A DNA stretch of 32,252 bases from Fidelibacterota bacterium (GCA_947476065.1 CANJPG010000036.1:1-32252); one strand, 5' to 3'. Counted from the first letter of the stretch, positions 16,360-25,795 are shown. Numbers and translations: made by a program. The notes: a model not told the origin generated them from the letters alone.

Positions 16360-17442
16360 ATGGCGAACGTATACCGTCTCATTTTACCGTTTCTACGACG
16401 AATTGATCCCGAGCGGGCCCATAAATTGGCACTTTGGGGCCTGAAATCGGGGCTCGCAGCATCGCTTTTTCCGCCTGCGCCGGACGATCCAATCCTGGCA
16501 ACGACCGTGTGGGGGCGCACATTTTCCAATCCGCTCGGCCTTGCCGCCGGGTTCGACAAAAATGCCGAAGTGCCCGATGCCGCGTTGGCGCTGGGTTTCG
16601 GTTTTGTCGAGGTCGGCGGTGTTACGCCGTTGCTGCAGGTGGGTAACCCGGCGCCACGACTGTTTCGCCTCGATGCCGACCGCGCTGTCATCAATCGCAT
16701 GGGTTTTAACAACGACGGTTTGAGCGCAGTTCTCGACAGGCTCGCCCGCCGCAAGCGCGGCACCAGCCCCGTCGGCGTCAATCTCGGAAAGAATAAGAAC
16801 TCGACCGACGCCGCTGGCGACTATGCAGCCCTCGCCGGCCGCCTGGCGCTGCACGCCGACTTTCTCGTCGTCAATGTCTCTTCACCCAACACGCCGGGTC
16901 TGCGCGCGCTTCAGCATACCGAGGCTCTCGTTGCCATCATTCGCGCCGCGCGCACGGCGCGTGACACGGCGACGATTGGCACGGCGCCGCCGCTGTTGAT
17001 CAAGATCGCGCCGGACATGGATTCCGCCGAATTGGCCGATATCGCCCGCGTCGCCATGGACGAACGGCTGGAAGGAATTGTCGTCTCCAACACGACGGTC
17101 GCCAGACCGGCTTCGCTGTTGTCCCCACTGCAGGCGGAAACCGGCGGCTTGAGTGGCGCGCCTTTGTTTGAGCCATCGACGCGGATGCTGCGCCGTGTTT
17201 ATGAACTGACGGCTGGAAAGATTCCGTTGATCGGCGTCGGCGGTATCAGTGGCGGCGCCGATGCTTATGCCAAGATCCGCGCCGGCGCTTCGCTCGTGCA
17301 ACTTTACTCGGCCATGATATTCGAGGGCCCAGGCCTCATCGGGCGCGTCAAACATGAACTGGCTGTATTGCTGAAGCGCGACGGTTTTGCCAGCGTTGCC
17401 GAGGCAGTCGGTGCCGACTATCGCGCGGGAGCCGGGAGATGA
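16360..17442 (+). CDS. pyrD: Dihydroorotate dehydrogenase (quinone), class 2
   Basis: This 360-residue FMN enzyme oxidizes dihydroorotate to orotate in pyrimidine synthesis and passes electrons to membrane quinones. Class 2 features are the N-terminal helical membrane-associating extension (about 1-45), NPLGLAAGFDKNAE, VEVGGVTP, NRMGFNNDG, GVNLGKNK, and the catalytic serine in VNVSSPNTPGLR. The FMN phosphate site is in IGVGGISGGADAYAKIRAGA with QLYSAMIFEGP near the end. The length is typical of bacterial class 2 PyrD (about 340-360). The stop overlaps the start of the HAD gene as ATGA, so they form a coupled pair. The upstream 265 bp hold no recognised leader or riboswitch. Confidence 0.96.
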   Translation: MANVYRLILPFLRRIDPERAHKLALWGLKSGLAASLFPPAPDDPILATTVWGRTFSNPLGLAAGFDKNAEVPDAALALGFGFVEVGGVTPLLQVGNPAPRLFRLDADRAVINRMGFNNDGLSAVLDRLARRKRGTSPVGVNLGKNKNSTDAAGDYAALAGRLALHADFLVVNVSSPNTPGLRALQHTEALVAIIRAARTARDTATIGTAPPLLIKIAPDMDSAELADIARVAMDERLEGIVVSNTTVARPASLLSPLQAETGGLSGAPLFEPSTRMLRRVYELTAGKIPLIGVGGISGGADAYAKIRAGASLVQLYSAMIFEGPGLIGRVKHELAVLLKRDGFASVAEAVGADYRAGAGR

Positions 17443-18311
17443 CGTTGAGGGCGATCGCGGGCCTTCGCGAGGTGGCGGACATATTCGACGGCTTCATCCT
17501 CGATTTGTGGGGATTGGTGCATGACGGCGCCAAAGCTTATCCGCCGTCGGCCGATACCTTCCGCAGTCTGCGGGCCGCCGGCAAAAAAACTATTCTATTG
17601 TCCAACGCTCCGCGCCGCGCCCATGTATTGGTTGAGTCGATGACGCGCATGGGGATCCCGCGCGAGCTTTACGGGGAGGTGTTGTCCTCGGGTGAAGCGA
17701 CGCGTGATGCGCTGATCACCCGCAGCGATCCGTTTTTTGCGGCCCTGGGTCAGCGCGCCTATCATCTGGGCCCAGAGCGGGACCGCAGCATTTTCGACGA
17801 CACCGGTCTTGAGATTGTAGCCGACGTAGCGACGGCTGAATTCATTGTCAACACCGGGCCCGACGGACTTGATGACGTTGTGGCGGACTATGCCGACGTT
17901 CTGGCAGAGGCCAGCCGCCATGCGCTGCCAATGATCTGCGCCAATCCTGATATGTTGGTGATTCGTAGCGGCCAGGAGGTGGTCTGCGCCGGCGCCATCG
18001 CCAAACATTACGAGGCACTGGGCGGCAAAGTGGCCTATCGCGGCAAGCCCGATCCGGCGGTCTATCACCTTGCCGTCGCGAAGCTCGGCCTGGCTGACCC
18101 CAGCCGTATTGCCGTTGTCGGCGACGCGCTTGAAACCGATGTAAAAGGCGCCAACGCCGCGGGTCTGGCGGCGATTTGGTGCACCGGCGGCATTCACGCC
18201 GAAGCCTTGGGCACCAGCTATGGCGTGCCGGCCGATCCGCGCCGCGCGGCAGAATTGGCGCGTGGCGAAGGCCACAAGCCCGACGCCATTATCCCCGGCT
18301 TTTTGTGGTAA
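17439..18311 (+). CDS. HAD-superfamily class IIA hydrolase (TIGR01459 type)
   Basis: This 290-residue haloacid dehalogenase-like phosphatase begins with FILDLWGLVHDG, where Asp22 is the nucleophile; the D-x-W-G-x-x-H-D-G form marks the TIGR01459 group common in alphaproteobacteria. Next come LLSNAPR (Thr/Ser motif II), a cap domain in the middle, RGKPDPAVYHLA and VVGDALETDVKGANAAGL (motif IV). The substrate is not established for this group; class IIA members hydrolyse small phosphorylated metabolites such as 4-nitrophenyl phosphate, NMP or sugar phosphates. ATGA coupling to pyrD suggests cotranscription, though not necessarily a pyrimidine role. It is convergent with nadK, with a 13-bp gap. 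Confidence 0.9.
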   Translation: MTLRAIAGLREVADIFDGFILDLWGLVHDGAKAYPPSADTFRSLRAAGKKTILLSNAPRRAHVLVESMTRMGIPRELYGEVLSSGEATRDALITRSDPFFAALGQRAYHLGPERDRSIFDDTGLEIVADVATAEFIVNTGPDGLDDVVADYADVLAEASRHALPMICANPDMLVIRSGQEVVCAGAIAKHYEALGGKVAYRGKPDPAVYHLAVAKLGLADPSRIAVVGDALETDVKGANAAGLAAIWCTGGIHAEALGTSYGVPADPRRAAELARGEGHKPDAIIPGFLW

Positions 18312-18324
18312 GTGCGATTTGTAA

Positions 18325-19092
18325 CTATGGAGCGAACTGCTCGGCGACGATGCGTTCTTCAAGATTGTGATCGGGGTCGAACAGCATACGCATGGACAGG
18401 GACCGGTCCTCGCGTACGGTAACCTCGACAACATCACGCACTTCGTCGCGGTCGGCGACCGCGCTGACCGGGCGTTTTTCGGGCTCCAGCATGACAAATT
18501 TTAGAATCGCCGTGTGGGGTAAGATGGCACCGCGCCAGCGGCGCGGCCGAAAAGCACTGATCGGGGTCAGCGCCAAGACATTGGCGCCGAGCGGCAAGAC
18601 AGGCCCATGCACCGATAAATTATAGGCGCTCGATCCCGCCGGTGTGCTGACCAGCGCGCCATCGCACGACAGTTCGTTCATGCGTTCCTTGCCGTCGATA
18701 AATATCCTGATCTTTGCAGCCTGGCGCGTCTGACGCAGCATGGAGACCTCATTCATGGCGACGGCCTCGTGGGTCTTGCCGTCTGCCGTGAGCGCGACCA
18801 TGCGTAGAGGATGCAGAATAACCTCGGTGGTTTTTTGCAGGCGGTCGAGAAGGTCGCCTTCCTCGTAGCGGTTCATGAGAAAGCCGACCGTGCCGCGATG
18901 CATTCCGAAGATCGGTGCCTTCAACTGCATGTAGTTATGCACGGCTTCCAACATGAAGCCGTCGCCGCCCAAAGCGACGATGACGTCCGCATCCTCGGGC
19001 CGCTGCTGACCATAACGGCGGGTCAGGATGTCGAGGGCCTCGCGGGCGGGGTCGGCATCCGCAGCCACAAAAGCGACGCGTGCGTAAGACAT
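18325..19092 (-). CDS. nadK: NAD kinase
   Basis: This 255-residue NAD kinase phosphorylates NAD to NADP using ATP or polyphosphate. It has the GGDG signature ([10 protein letters not shown], 42-45), [11 protein letters not shown], the NEVSMLR strand and the second NAD-site block [22 protein letters not shown], followed by [14 protein letters not shown]. The length is on the short side but normal for alphaproteobacterial NadK. The start is ATG at 19092. It lies downstream of moaA on the same strand with a 90-bp gap, so it may have its own promoter; the two are not obviously linked functionally. It converges on the HAD gene. Confidence 0.95.
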   Translation of the reverse strand: MSYARVAFVAADADPAREALDILTRRYGQQRPEDADVIVALGGDGFMLEAVHNYMQLKAPIFGMHRGTVGFLMNRYEEGDLLDRLQKTTEVILHPLRMVALTADGKTHEAVAMNEVSMLRQTRQAAKIRIFIDGKERMNELSCDGALVSTPAGSSAYNLSVHGPVLPLGANVLALTPISAFRPRRWRGAILPHTAILKFVMLEPEKRPVSAVADRDEVRDVVEVTVREDRSLSMRMLFDPDHNLEERIVAEQFAP

Positions 19093-19182
19093 TGAGCGGC
19101 GTATCCTGACTGAACGTGCAGTGGGCTGGTAGGTTGGAGTATATCGTAGCGCGAGAGCGGCGCCAGACCGTCAGAACATCGC

Positions 19183-20196
19183 TTAACCGCCGGTCACGCT
19201 CATGTGACGGTTGACGGCCGGTCGATTGTGGCGCCGGTCGATGACAAAATCGTGGCCCTTCGGCTTACGGGCGATGGCCTCGCGGATCGCAGCCCGCAGG
19301 AGTTCGTCGCCTTCACTGGCGCGCATCGGTGTACGCAGGTCGGCGGCATCTTCCTGGCCCAGGCACATATAAAGGGTGCCAGTGCAGGTCAGGCGCACGC
19401 GATTGCAGGATTCGCAGAAATTGTGGGTCATGGGCGTAATGAAACCTACGCGTCCGCCAGTCTCCGCCACGCGCGTATAGCGGGCGGGGCCGCCGGTGGT
19501 ATCGGGAATCGGAGTTAGCTCGAAGCGCTGCTCAAGCTGCGCCCGCACGAGAGATAACGGTAGATATTGCGCGGTGCGGTCACCATCGATATCGCCCATG
19601 GGCATAGTCTCGATTAACACGAGATCAAAGCCCTCGGCGCCGCACCAGGCAACCAGGGATTCGACTTCATCCTCATTCACGCCGCGCATCGCCACGGTAT
19701 TGATCTTGACCTTAAGGCCGGCGTCCTTGGCAGCACGGATCCCGTCCATCACCTTGGCATGGTCGCCCCAGCGGGTGATGGTCTTGAAGCGGGCGGGATC
19801 GAGGGAGTCGAGCGAGATGTTGACCCGCCGCACGCCCGCCTGTTTTAGGTCTTCAGCGAATTTGGCCAGATGCGTGCCATTGGTGGTCAGCGTCAACTCT
19901 GCAAGGGCGCCGCTTTTTACATGTCGGCCAAGATTGCGGAACAGGCTGAGTACATTCCGGCGCACTAGGGGTTCGCCACCGGTGATGCGCAGCTTGCGGA
20001 CACCCTGCTCGACAAAGGCGCTGCACAGGCGATCCAACTCTTCCAAGGACAAGAGGTCCGCCTTGGGTAGGAAAGTCATGTCCTCGGACATGCAATAGAC
20101 GCAGCGCAGGTCGCAGCGATCCGTGACCGAAACCCTCAAATAGTGGATGGGGCGGCCGAAGGGGTCGATCAAGGCTGGCGGTCGTATATGGGTCAT
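19183..20196 (-). CDS. moaA: GTP 3',8-cyclase
   Basis: This 337-residue radical-SAM enzyme performs the first step of molybdenum cofactor synthesis, turning GTP into 3',8-cyclo-7,8-dihydro-GTP before MoaC. The SAM cluster cysteines are in CDLRCVYC (28, 32, 35), preceded by RVSVTDR. The second 4Fe-4S site is [14 protein letters not shown], and the conserved C-terminal double glycine is present (SVTGG). The frame stays open upstream to 20430, but the extra residues do not resemble MoaA and overlap the DUF3553 gene, so the ATG at 20196 (MTHIRPP) is chosen. I looked for a Moco riboswitch in the 95-bp leader and saw none. No other moa genes are in the window. Confidence 0.95.
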   Translation of the reverse strand: MTHIRPPALIDPFGRPIHYLRVSVTDRCDLRCVYCMSEDMTFLPKADLLSLEELDRLCSAFVEQGVRKLRITGGEPLVRRNVLSLFRNLGRHVKSGALAELTLTTNGTHLAKFAEDLKQAGVRRVNISLDSLDPARFKTITRWGDHAKVMDGIRAAKDAGLKVKINTVAMRGVNEDEVESLVAWCGAEGFDLVLIETMPMGDIDGDRTAQYLPLSLVRAQLEQRFELTPIPDTTGGPARYTRVAETGGRVGFITPMTHNFCESCNRVRLTCTGTLYMCLGQEDAADLRTPMRASEGDELLRAAIREAIARKPKGHDFVIDRRHNRPAVNRHMSVTGG

Positions 20197-20291
20197 AGGC
20201 CTATCCGTGGCCCCAACAGGGGCCGCCGGTTTCAGGTGTGGAATGAAGAATATAGGCCATTTCCGTCGCCATCCAAGGTGCCTACCCCAGC

Positions 20292-20534
20292 TTATTGGGA
20301 GCCGCGGGCCGGCGGCTCGTCCGCCACGTCCAGCCGCGCAGCGGCTAGGTTCATGGTGACCTTGCCGCTGTGCTCGAAATTGACCGTAACCCGGTTGCCG
20401 ATGGCCGATTGTACCTGTCCCAGACCCCATTCCGGGTGATCGGGGTTGCGGACCAGCATTCCGGGCGTGAAATCGAGGTTCACCACCTTCTCCTGCGGCA
20501 GGCGGGTGAGTAGGCTATCCCGCTGTTGGGCCAC
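20292..20534 (-). CDS. DUF3553-domain small protein
   Basis: This is a short protein, about 80 residues if it starts at the GTG at 20534. The core [19 protein letters not shown] followed by [18 protein letters not shown] matches the DUF3553 domain. This is an SH3-like beta-barrel resembling the tail of UvrD/PcrA-type helicases, where related barrels contact RNA polymerase; the function of the stand-alone form is unknown. An in-frame ATG at 20642 would add 36 non-conserved residues and run into the divergent chpT coding region, so the shorter form is preferred. The frame ends 95 bp upstream of moaA. The Ala/Pro-rich tail looks disordered. Confidence 0.75.
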   Translation of the reverse strand: MAQQRDSLLTRLPQEKVVNLDFTPGMLVRNPDHPEWGLGQVQSAIGNRVTVNFEHSGKVTMNLAAARLDVADEPPARGSQ

Positions 20535-20612
20535 GATTTTCTGTTTTAGTGGCTTTTGGCCCGGGTGTCTCCCCTGGTAAGCTTTAGCCCGGGTAGCCGG
20601 AGACGGCGGGGA

Positions 20613-21284
20613 ATGGACGATAAAGATCTCGAACTGGCGCAATTGTTATGCACCCGGCTCTGCCATGATTTGGCGGGACCGGTGGGCGCGGTTGCGGCTG
20701 GCGTCGAACTCATCGGCGGCGACCCGGCCCAGGCCGACGCTGAAACTTTGGGCCTAATCGGTAACAGCTCGGCTGCAGCCTCTTTAAAACTTAAATTCAT
20801 GCGTTCTGCACTGGGCGTGTCGGGCACCACGTCGGGCGATCCGAGAGCTTTACTCGACGGCTACCTTGAAGCAACCGCGGGGCCGAATGGCAAGCCCGCC
20901 GTGACATGGCCGACACCCGACAGCGTAACCGCGGGCGCGACCGCTCTGGGCGCGGCATGGATTCAAACCGTTCTCAATCTCTGCCTGCTGGGATTGGAAA
21001 CGCAGCCCTCGTGCCGCGCGCTCTCGCTGCAGGTCGCAAATGGCTCCGGGATCACTCTCGTCGTCCAAGCCACCGGAGCGCCCGATCGGACGTCGAGCGT
21101 GCGTGAGGATATAGCCGCCGCTGTCGCGGGACGTACACCTCCGCCGTTGAGCGCCAAGACCGTGCACGGCAACATTGCAGGCCGTCTGGTTCGCGCGGCC
21201 GGCGGCACTGTCGACATCACCGCTGCCGGCAATGCCGTGACCGTGACCGCCCATTTCCCGAAAAACGCGCCGGCGGCACCATGA
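20613..21284 (+). CDS. chpT: Histidine phosphotransferase ChpT
   Basis: ChpT is the relay protein that carries phosphate from the hybrid kinase CckA to CtrA and CpdR in alphaproteobacterial cell-cycle control. This 223-residue protein has the dimerization helix with the phosphoacceptor histidine in LCTRLCHDLAGPVGAV (His18) and the ChpT pattern GVEL..GD. A degenerate ATPase-like domain lacks the ATP-binding glycine boxes, as expected because ChpT is not a kinase. The start ATG 20613 follows GGCGGGGA. It overlaps the next gene as ATGA, giving a coupled chpT - receiver - cheR operon. ctrA, its expected downstream target, lies 4 kb away in the same window on the other strand. Confidence 0.9.
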   Translation: MDDKDLELAQLLCTRLCHDLAGPVGAVAAGVELIGGDPAQADAETLGLIGNSSAAASLKLKFMRSALGVSGTTSGDPRALLDGYLEATAGPNGKPAVTWPTPDSVTAGATALGAAWIQTVLNLCLLGLETQPSCRALSLQVANGSGITLVVQATGAPDRTSSVREDIAAAVAGRTPPPLSAKTVHGNIAGRLVRAAGGTVDITAAGNAVTVTAHFPKNAPAAP

Positions 21285-21649
21285 AGAAGTGCCTGATTGT
21301 CGACGACTCCCGCGTTATCCGGCGTGTGGCAAGCAAAATCATCCAGGACTTGGGCTTCGATGTCGATGAGGCCGAGAATGGCCGCAAGGCGCTGAACGCC
21401 CTAACTATCCGCATGCCCGATTTGGTTCTGGTGGATTGGGACATGCCGGTCATGGACGGCCTCGCCTTCACCACCGAACTGCGCAAACTGCCCGGTGGCG
21501 ACAAGATCATGGTGGTTTTCTGCACCACCGAAAACGATGCGCCGCACATTCGTCAGGCCCTCGACGCGGGCGCGGACGAATACATCATGAAGCCGTTTGA
21601 CAGTGAAATCGTGCGCTCGAAACTGGTGCTGTTGGGACTGCTGGGCTGA
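21281..21649 (+). CDS. CheY-like single-domain response regulator
   Basis: This 122-residue stand-alone receiver has the acidic pair in IVDDS (8-9), phosphoacceptor Asp52 in LVDWDMPVMDG, switch Thr82/Thr83 (FCTTEND) and Lys104 in IMKPF. It has the compact CheY layout with no output domain. It is locked into one operon by an ATGA overlap with chpT and a TGATG overlap with cheR. The context gives two options: a chemotaxis-type CheY acting on the flagellar motor, or a receiver phosphorylated by ChpT. It is not an obvious CpdR, whose gene is usually separate. The symbol is left blank for that reason. Confidence 0.92.
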   Translation: MKKCLIVDDSRVIRRVASKIIQDLGFDVDEAENGRKALNALTIRMPDLVLVDWDMPVMDGLAFTTELRKLPGGDKIMVVFCTTENDAPHIRQALDAGADEYIMKPFDSEIVRSKLVLLGLLG

Positions 21650-22503
21650 TGTCTCCGGAAGATTTTGAAGCCGCTGCCCGATTTGTGAAGGACCGCTCCG
21701 GCCTCGTGCTGACGCGCGACAAGACCTATCTGCTTGAAAATCGCCTGATGCCGGTGGTGCGGGAGTTGCGCTTGAAGTCCGCGTCCGAGCTCATTGGCGC
21801 CGCGATTGCCGGCGACATGACACTCCAGACAGCGGTCATCGACGCCATGATGGCAAAGGACACGGCCTTTTTCCGCGATTGGAAGCCCTTTGTTCATTTC
21901 CGTACGGTCGTGCTGCCCAATATTCGTGTCTCGCGCGGTATGAAGGGCAGGTTTCGCATTTTGTCGGCCGGCGTTTCAACGGGGCAAGAGGCACATTCTG
22001 TCGCCATGACTATCCGCGATGTTTTGCCGTCGTTCCCAGGCTGGGAGATCGAGGTCGTCGGCATTGATATCGCTGCGTCCGCCATTGCCTCAGCTACCAA
22101 AGGCGTCTACAGCCAGTTCGACGTGCAGCGCGGACTGCCCATCCGCACGCTCCTTCACTATTTTACCAAGCAGGATGATGCTTGGATCTTGAATGCCGGT
22201 GTGCGTGACATGGTCAAGCTGCAAACCTGGAACCTGCTTGATGACTTGTTTCCGCTTGGCCGCTTTAATGCGATTTTCTGCCGCAACGTGCTGGTCTACC
22301 TCGATCTTAAGACCAAACTCGACGTCCTGCAAAAGCTGGCGCGGCTGTTGGTGGACGATGGTGTGCTGTATCTGGGAACCAACGAGACGGTGACTGGCGT
22401 GTCGTCGAATTTCCGCGCGGTCGATCCCGAGCTTGGAATTTATGCCGTGCATCGTGCCGACCGGCCGTCCTCCCTCTCGCTCGCCGCAAAAGTGGATATT
22501 TAG
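21649..22503 (+). CDS. cheR: CheR-type protein-glutamate O-methyltransferase
   Basis: This 284-residue SAM-dependent methyltransferase of the CheR family methylates glutamates on chemoreceptors to reset sensitivity. An N-terminal helical domain (about 1-75) ends with KDTAFFRDW, equivalent to the usual T-x-F-F-R. The SAM loop reads LSAGVSTGQEAHSVAM (105-120), where most CheR proteins have A-G-C-S-T-G-E-E-P-Y-S. FNAIFCRNVLVYLD and LYLGTNETV are conserved. The start ATG overlaps the receiver stop. No cheA, cheW, cheB or chemoreceptor gene is in the window, so the substrate may be a distant receptor or a non-classical target. The tail is short and ends VDI; no TPR domain is fused. Confidence 0.9.
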   Translation: MSPEDFEAAARFVKDRSGLVLTRDKTYLLENRLMPVVRELRLKSASELIGAAIAGDMTLQTAVIDAMMAKDTAFFRDWKPFVHFRTVVLPNIRVSRGMKGRFRILSAGVSTGQEAHSVAMTIRDVLPSFPGWEIEVVGIDIAASAIASATKGVYSQFDVQRGLPIRTLLHYFTKQDDAWILNAGVRDMVKLQTWNLLDDLFPLGRFNAIFCRNVLVYLDLKTKLDVLQKLARLLVDDGVLYLGTNETVTGVSSNFRAVDPELGIYAVHRADRPSSLSLAAKVDI

Positions 22504-22505
22504 AC

Positions 22506-24335
22506 TCAGTCCGGTTCGAACTCGGCGCTGTAGTCTGTCTTCAAGGCCGGATCTTGATCGGCTTTGCGTAGCAGACAGTTCCCAACGGCCAACACATCAA
22601 GTTCGGTTGCCATGAAGCAGCGGAATGCGTCTTCGGGCGAGCACACAATCGGTTCGCTGCGCACGTTGAAGCTGGTGTTGACCAGCACCGGGATGCCGGT
22701 CAGCGTCTGGAAACGGGTCAGTAACGCGTGAAAGCGCGGGTTGACGTCGGCGCTCACTGTTTGCACACGCGCCGAGAAATCGACGTGGGTCACGGCAGGT
22801 ATTTGCGAGCGCACCATATTGAGCTTGTCTAAACCGAATTTGCCGGCATCGTCATTGTGGATGCGTTTGTCTTCTTTGACGCCGGCCACCAACAGCATGT
22901 AGGGGCTGTCGGTCTGGATCTCGAACCAATCGGCGACATCTTCACGCCGTACAGCTGGTGCGAAGGGACGGAAACTCTCTCGGAACTTCACTTTCAAATT
23001 TAGCGTGCGCTGCATATCGGGTGCGGCCGGATTGCCGAGGATCGAACGTGCGCCCAGGGCGCGCGGCCCGAATTCCATGCGGCCTTGAAACCAGCCCACG
23101 GCGGCGCCGTCGGCCAAGGCCTGCGCGGTTTGGCCAACCAGGTCGCCATCGTTGAGCACGGTGAATTTCGCGCCTGCTGCGGCAAGGCGGCGTTCTATAT
23201 CCTCTTGCGCAAAGGCGGGTCCGAGGAATGAGCCTGCCATGCTATCGCCTACTGGTGCCACGTGACGGCCGCCGCCGTGATGCAGATGATAGGTCGCCAG
23301 AGCAGCACCCAGCGCGCCGCCGGCATCACCCGCCGCCGGCTGAATCCAGATGCGCTCGAAAATGCCTTCCTTCAATACTTTGCCATTGGCGACGCAATTA
23401 AGGGCGACGCCTCCGGCGAGGCAGAGGTTTTTGGCGCCCGTTTCAGCTTTGATTCCGCGCGCGAGACGCAGCACGGCTTCTTCCGTGACCGCCTGCACCG
23501 ATGCCGCCAAGTCCATGTGAAACGGCGTGAGCGGTTCGGTGGATTTACGCGGCGGCGCGCCGAACAGTGCATGAAAGCGCTGGTTGGTCATGGTCAGGCC
23601 GGTGCAGTAGTCAAAGTAGCTTTGATCGAGGCGAAAACTGCCGTCCTCTTTCAGATCTATCAGGTGGTCAAGGATGGTCTGCGCAAAACGGGGCGTGCCA
23701 TAAGGTGCGAGACCCATGACCTTGTATTCACCTGAATTGACCTTGAAGCCGGTGTAATAGGTGAAGGCGGAATAGAGGAGCCCGATCGAATGGGGGAAGT
23801 GAATCTCCTTGCGGATATCCAAGGTATTGCCTGAGCCGAAGGCCAGCGATGTCGTTGTCCATTCGCCCACGCCGTCCATGGTCAGCACCGCGGCTTCAGA
23901 AAACGGCGAAGGAAAAAACGCCGAGGCGGCATGGCTGAGGTGGTGTTCGGAAAACACCAGCTTGTCCATCCACTTCACATCGGGTGCGAATTCCTTCAGC
24001 TCGCGGATCAGCATGTCCTTTTGAAACAGCTTTTCCTTGATCCACAGCGGCAGCGCCTGGCGGAAGGAGGATAAACCACGCGGCGCAAAGACCGCGTAGG
24101 TTTCCAATAGGCGCTCGAATTTGACGAAGGGTTTTTCGTAAAACGCCACAAGGTCAATGTCGCTGAGCTTCAGCCCGGCAATGTCGAGGCACGATGCGAT
24201 GGCGGCCTTGGGGATGCGGGCGTCGTGTTTCTTGCGGGTGAAGCGTTCTTCCTGCGCGGCAGCGACAATGCGGCCGTCCTCGACCAGTGCCGCGGCGCTG
24301 TCGTGATAGAGGGCCGAAAGTCCTAAGACGCGCAA
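22506..24335 (-). CDS. NodU/CmcH-type carbamoyltransferase
   Basis: This 609-residue O-carbamoyltransferase uses carbamoyl phosphate and ATP to add a carbamoyl group to a hydroxyl of a sugar or secondary metabolite. The N-terminal ASKHA-like domain has GLSALYHDSAAAL, AAQEERFTRKKHD, HHLSHAASAFF, TMDGVGEW and LAGGVALNCVANG. The C-terminal carbamoylation domain (about 400-600) has GRMEFGPRALGARSIL, REDVADWF and LVNTSFNVRSEPIV. The start is a TTG, judged right because the protein then begins RVLGLSALYH as homologues do; the stop of the DUF5989 gene lies 5 bp upstream. The neighbours SxtJ and DUF5989 form a recurring set with this enzyme. The acceptor may be a surface glycan, given the polysaccharide locus elsewhere in the window. 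Confidence 0.93.
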   Translation of the reverse strand: MRVLGLSALYHDSAAALVEDGRIVAAAQEERFTRKKHDARIPKAAIASCLDIAGLKLSDIDLVAFYEKPFVKFERLLETYAVFAPRGLSSFRQALPLWIKEKLFQKDMLIRELKEFAPDVKWMDKLVFSEHHLSHAASAFFPSPFSEAAVLTMDGVGEWTTTSLAFGSGNTLDIRKEIHFPHSIGLLYSAFTYYTGFKVNSGEYKVMGLAPYGTPRFAQTILDHLIDLKEDGSFRLDQSYFDYCTGLTMTNQRFHALFGAPPRKSTEPLTPFHMDLAASVQAVTEEAVLRLARGIKAETGAKNLCLAGGVALNCVANGKVLKEGIFERIWIQPAAGDAGGALGAALATYHLHHGGGRHVAPVGDSMAGSFLGPAFAQEDIERRLAAAGAKFTVLNDGDLVGQTAQALADGAAVGWFQGRMEFGPRALGARSILGNPAAPDMQRTLNLKVKFRESFRPFAPAVRREDVADWFEIQTDSPYMLLVAGVKEDKRIHNDDAGKFGLDKLNMVRSQIPAVTHVDFSARVQTVSADVNPRFHALLTRFQTLTGIPVLVNTSFNVRSEPIVCSPEDAFRCFMATELDVLAVGNCLLRKADQDPALKTDYSAEFEPD

Positions 24336-24340
24336 GGCCG

Positions 24341-24490
24341 CTAGAACAGTGTGTAAATGAAGGGCGCGATAGCCGAGCCCTGCGCCAATACGATCAATCC
24401 GCCAAACAGCACCAGCATGACCAGCATCGGCAAAAGCCAGAATTTTTTGCGGACCTTCAGGAATCTCCAGAACTCGATCAGAAACGCCAT
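24341..24490 (-). CDS. DUF5989 small membrane protein
   Basis: This 49-residue protein begins MAFLIEFWRFLKVRKKFWLL and has one hydrophobic membrane helix (about 19-38), then ends GSAIAPFIYTLF. It matches the DUF5989 family, tiny proteins found beside SxtJ and NodU-type carbamoyltransferases; the function is unknown. A longer frame opens at 24547 but would overlap the upstream SxtJ gene, and the extra residues are unlike the family, so the ATG at 24490 is chosen. It sits 22 bp after SxtJ and 5 bp before the carbamoyltransferase, so the three are one operon. It may anchor the carbamoyltransferase at the membrane; that is inference. Confidence 0.85.
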   Translation of the reverse strand: MAFLIEFWRFLKVRKKFWLLPMLVMLVLFGGLIVLAQGSAIAPFIYTLF

Positions 24491-24512
24491 GGCGTGAACA
24501 CCGTATGTATTT

Positions 24513-24935
24513 CTAGAATTGATTCTTGAACGAGACCGCCTCGGCATTGCGGCGCGTCACCCAGTATGTCTGGGCGGCGGGGTCGTATTTCAAGCGCAAG
24601 GGGTCAAGGCCGCGGGCGCGCAGGAACCAGCCGGTCGGCACGACGGCAATCGCGTATAGGAGACCGAGCGCCAGCGGGCTGACGACCCGATGCAGGAGCT
24701 TGCCGATCAGCGTCCAGACCCGGTTGAGGGGGGCAAGTAAGCGTGGCGCAAGGAATGCCAGAGCTGCAAAAAGTACCGCCACACCAAGCGCCCACCAGCG
24801 GATAGGGTGGCTGTTCAGCAGCGGCAAGAGCCCAATCAGCGCAAAAGCACCGGTGAATACCAAGCCGAAGGATCGCTCGGAGGCACGCGGCTCCCCGCCC
24901 TCGCGGCGGAAATCTTCATGAAATTGGTCGGTCAT
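24513..24935 (-). CDS. SxtJ-family membrane protein
   Basis: This 140-residue membrane protein has three probable hydrophobic helices (about 24-40, 47-66 and 88-105), a hydrophilic N-terminus, and a C-terminal tail with LDPLRLKYDPAAQTYW. This arrangement and the RASERSFGLVFTG start match the SxtJ family, named from the saxitoxin cluster and usually found next to a carbamoyltransferase; its role is not known. It is the first gene of the SxtJ - DUF5989 - carbamoyltransferase operon. The ATG at 24935 has no strong Shine-Dalgarno sequence. The ctrA terminator lies just upstream on the same strand, so this operon probably has its own promoter in the short gap before 24935. Confidence 0.85.
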   Translation of the reverse strand: MTDQFHEDFRREGGEPRASERSFGLVFTGAFALIGLLPLLNSHPIRWWALGVAVLFAALAFLAPRLLAPLNRVWTLIGKLLHRVVSPLALGLLYAIAVVPTGWFLRARGLDPLRLKYDPAAQTYWVTRRNAEAVSFKNQF

Positions 24936-24982
24936 GGCCCGGACGATATATCAGGCTGGCAGCATTGGCAAAAAACCAAAGA

Positions 24983-25010
24983 AAAGGGCCGGATTTGCAT
25001 CCGGCCCTTT
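24983..25010 (-). terminator. Rho-independent terminator of ctrA
   Basis: A 12-bp perfect stem (AAAGGGCCGGAT with its complement) closes a 4-nt loop. On the minus strand it is followed by a T-rich tail (TTTCTTTGGTTTTTT, down to about 24970). It sits 20 bp after the ctrA stop and separates ctrA from the SxtJ operon. Confidence 0.9.
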
Positions 25011-25030
25011 GCACTGGTCTATCGGAGAGG

Positions 25031-25756
<726 letters not shown>

Positions 25757-25795
25757 GATATTGTGCCCCGTTTACAACCTGCCCACTATACCCAG

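Noticed and set aside
20197..20430. N-terminal extension of MoaA and a Moco riboswitch in its leader
   Set aside because: The extra residues are unlike MoaA and overlap the DUF3553 coding region; the 95-bp leader does not show the Moco riboswitch pattern.
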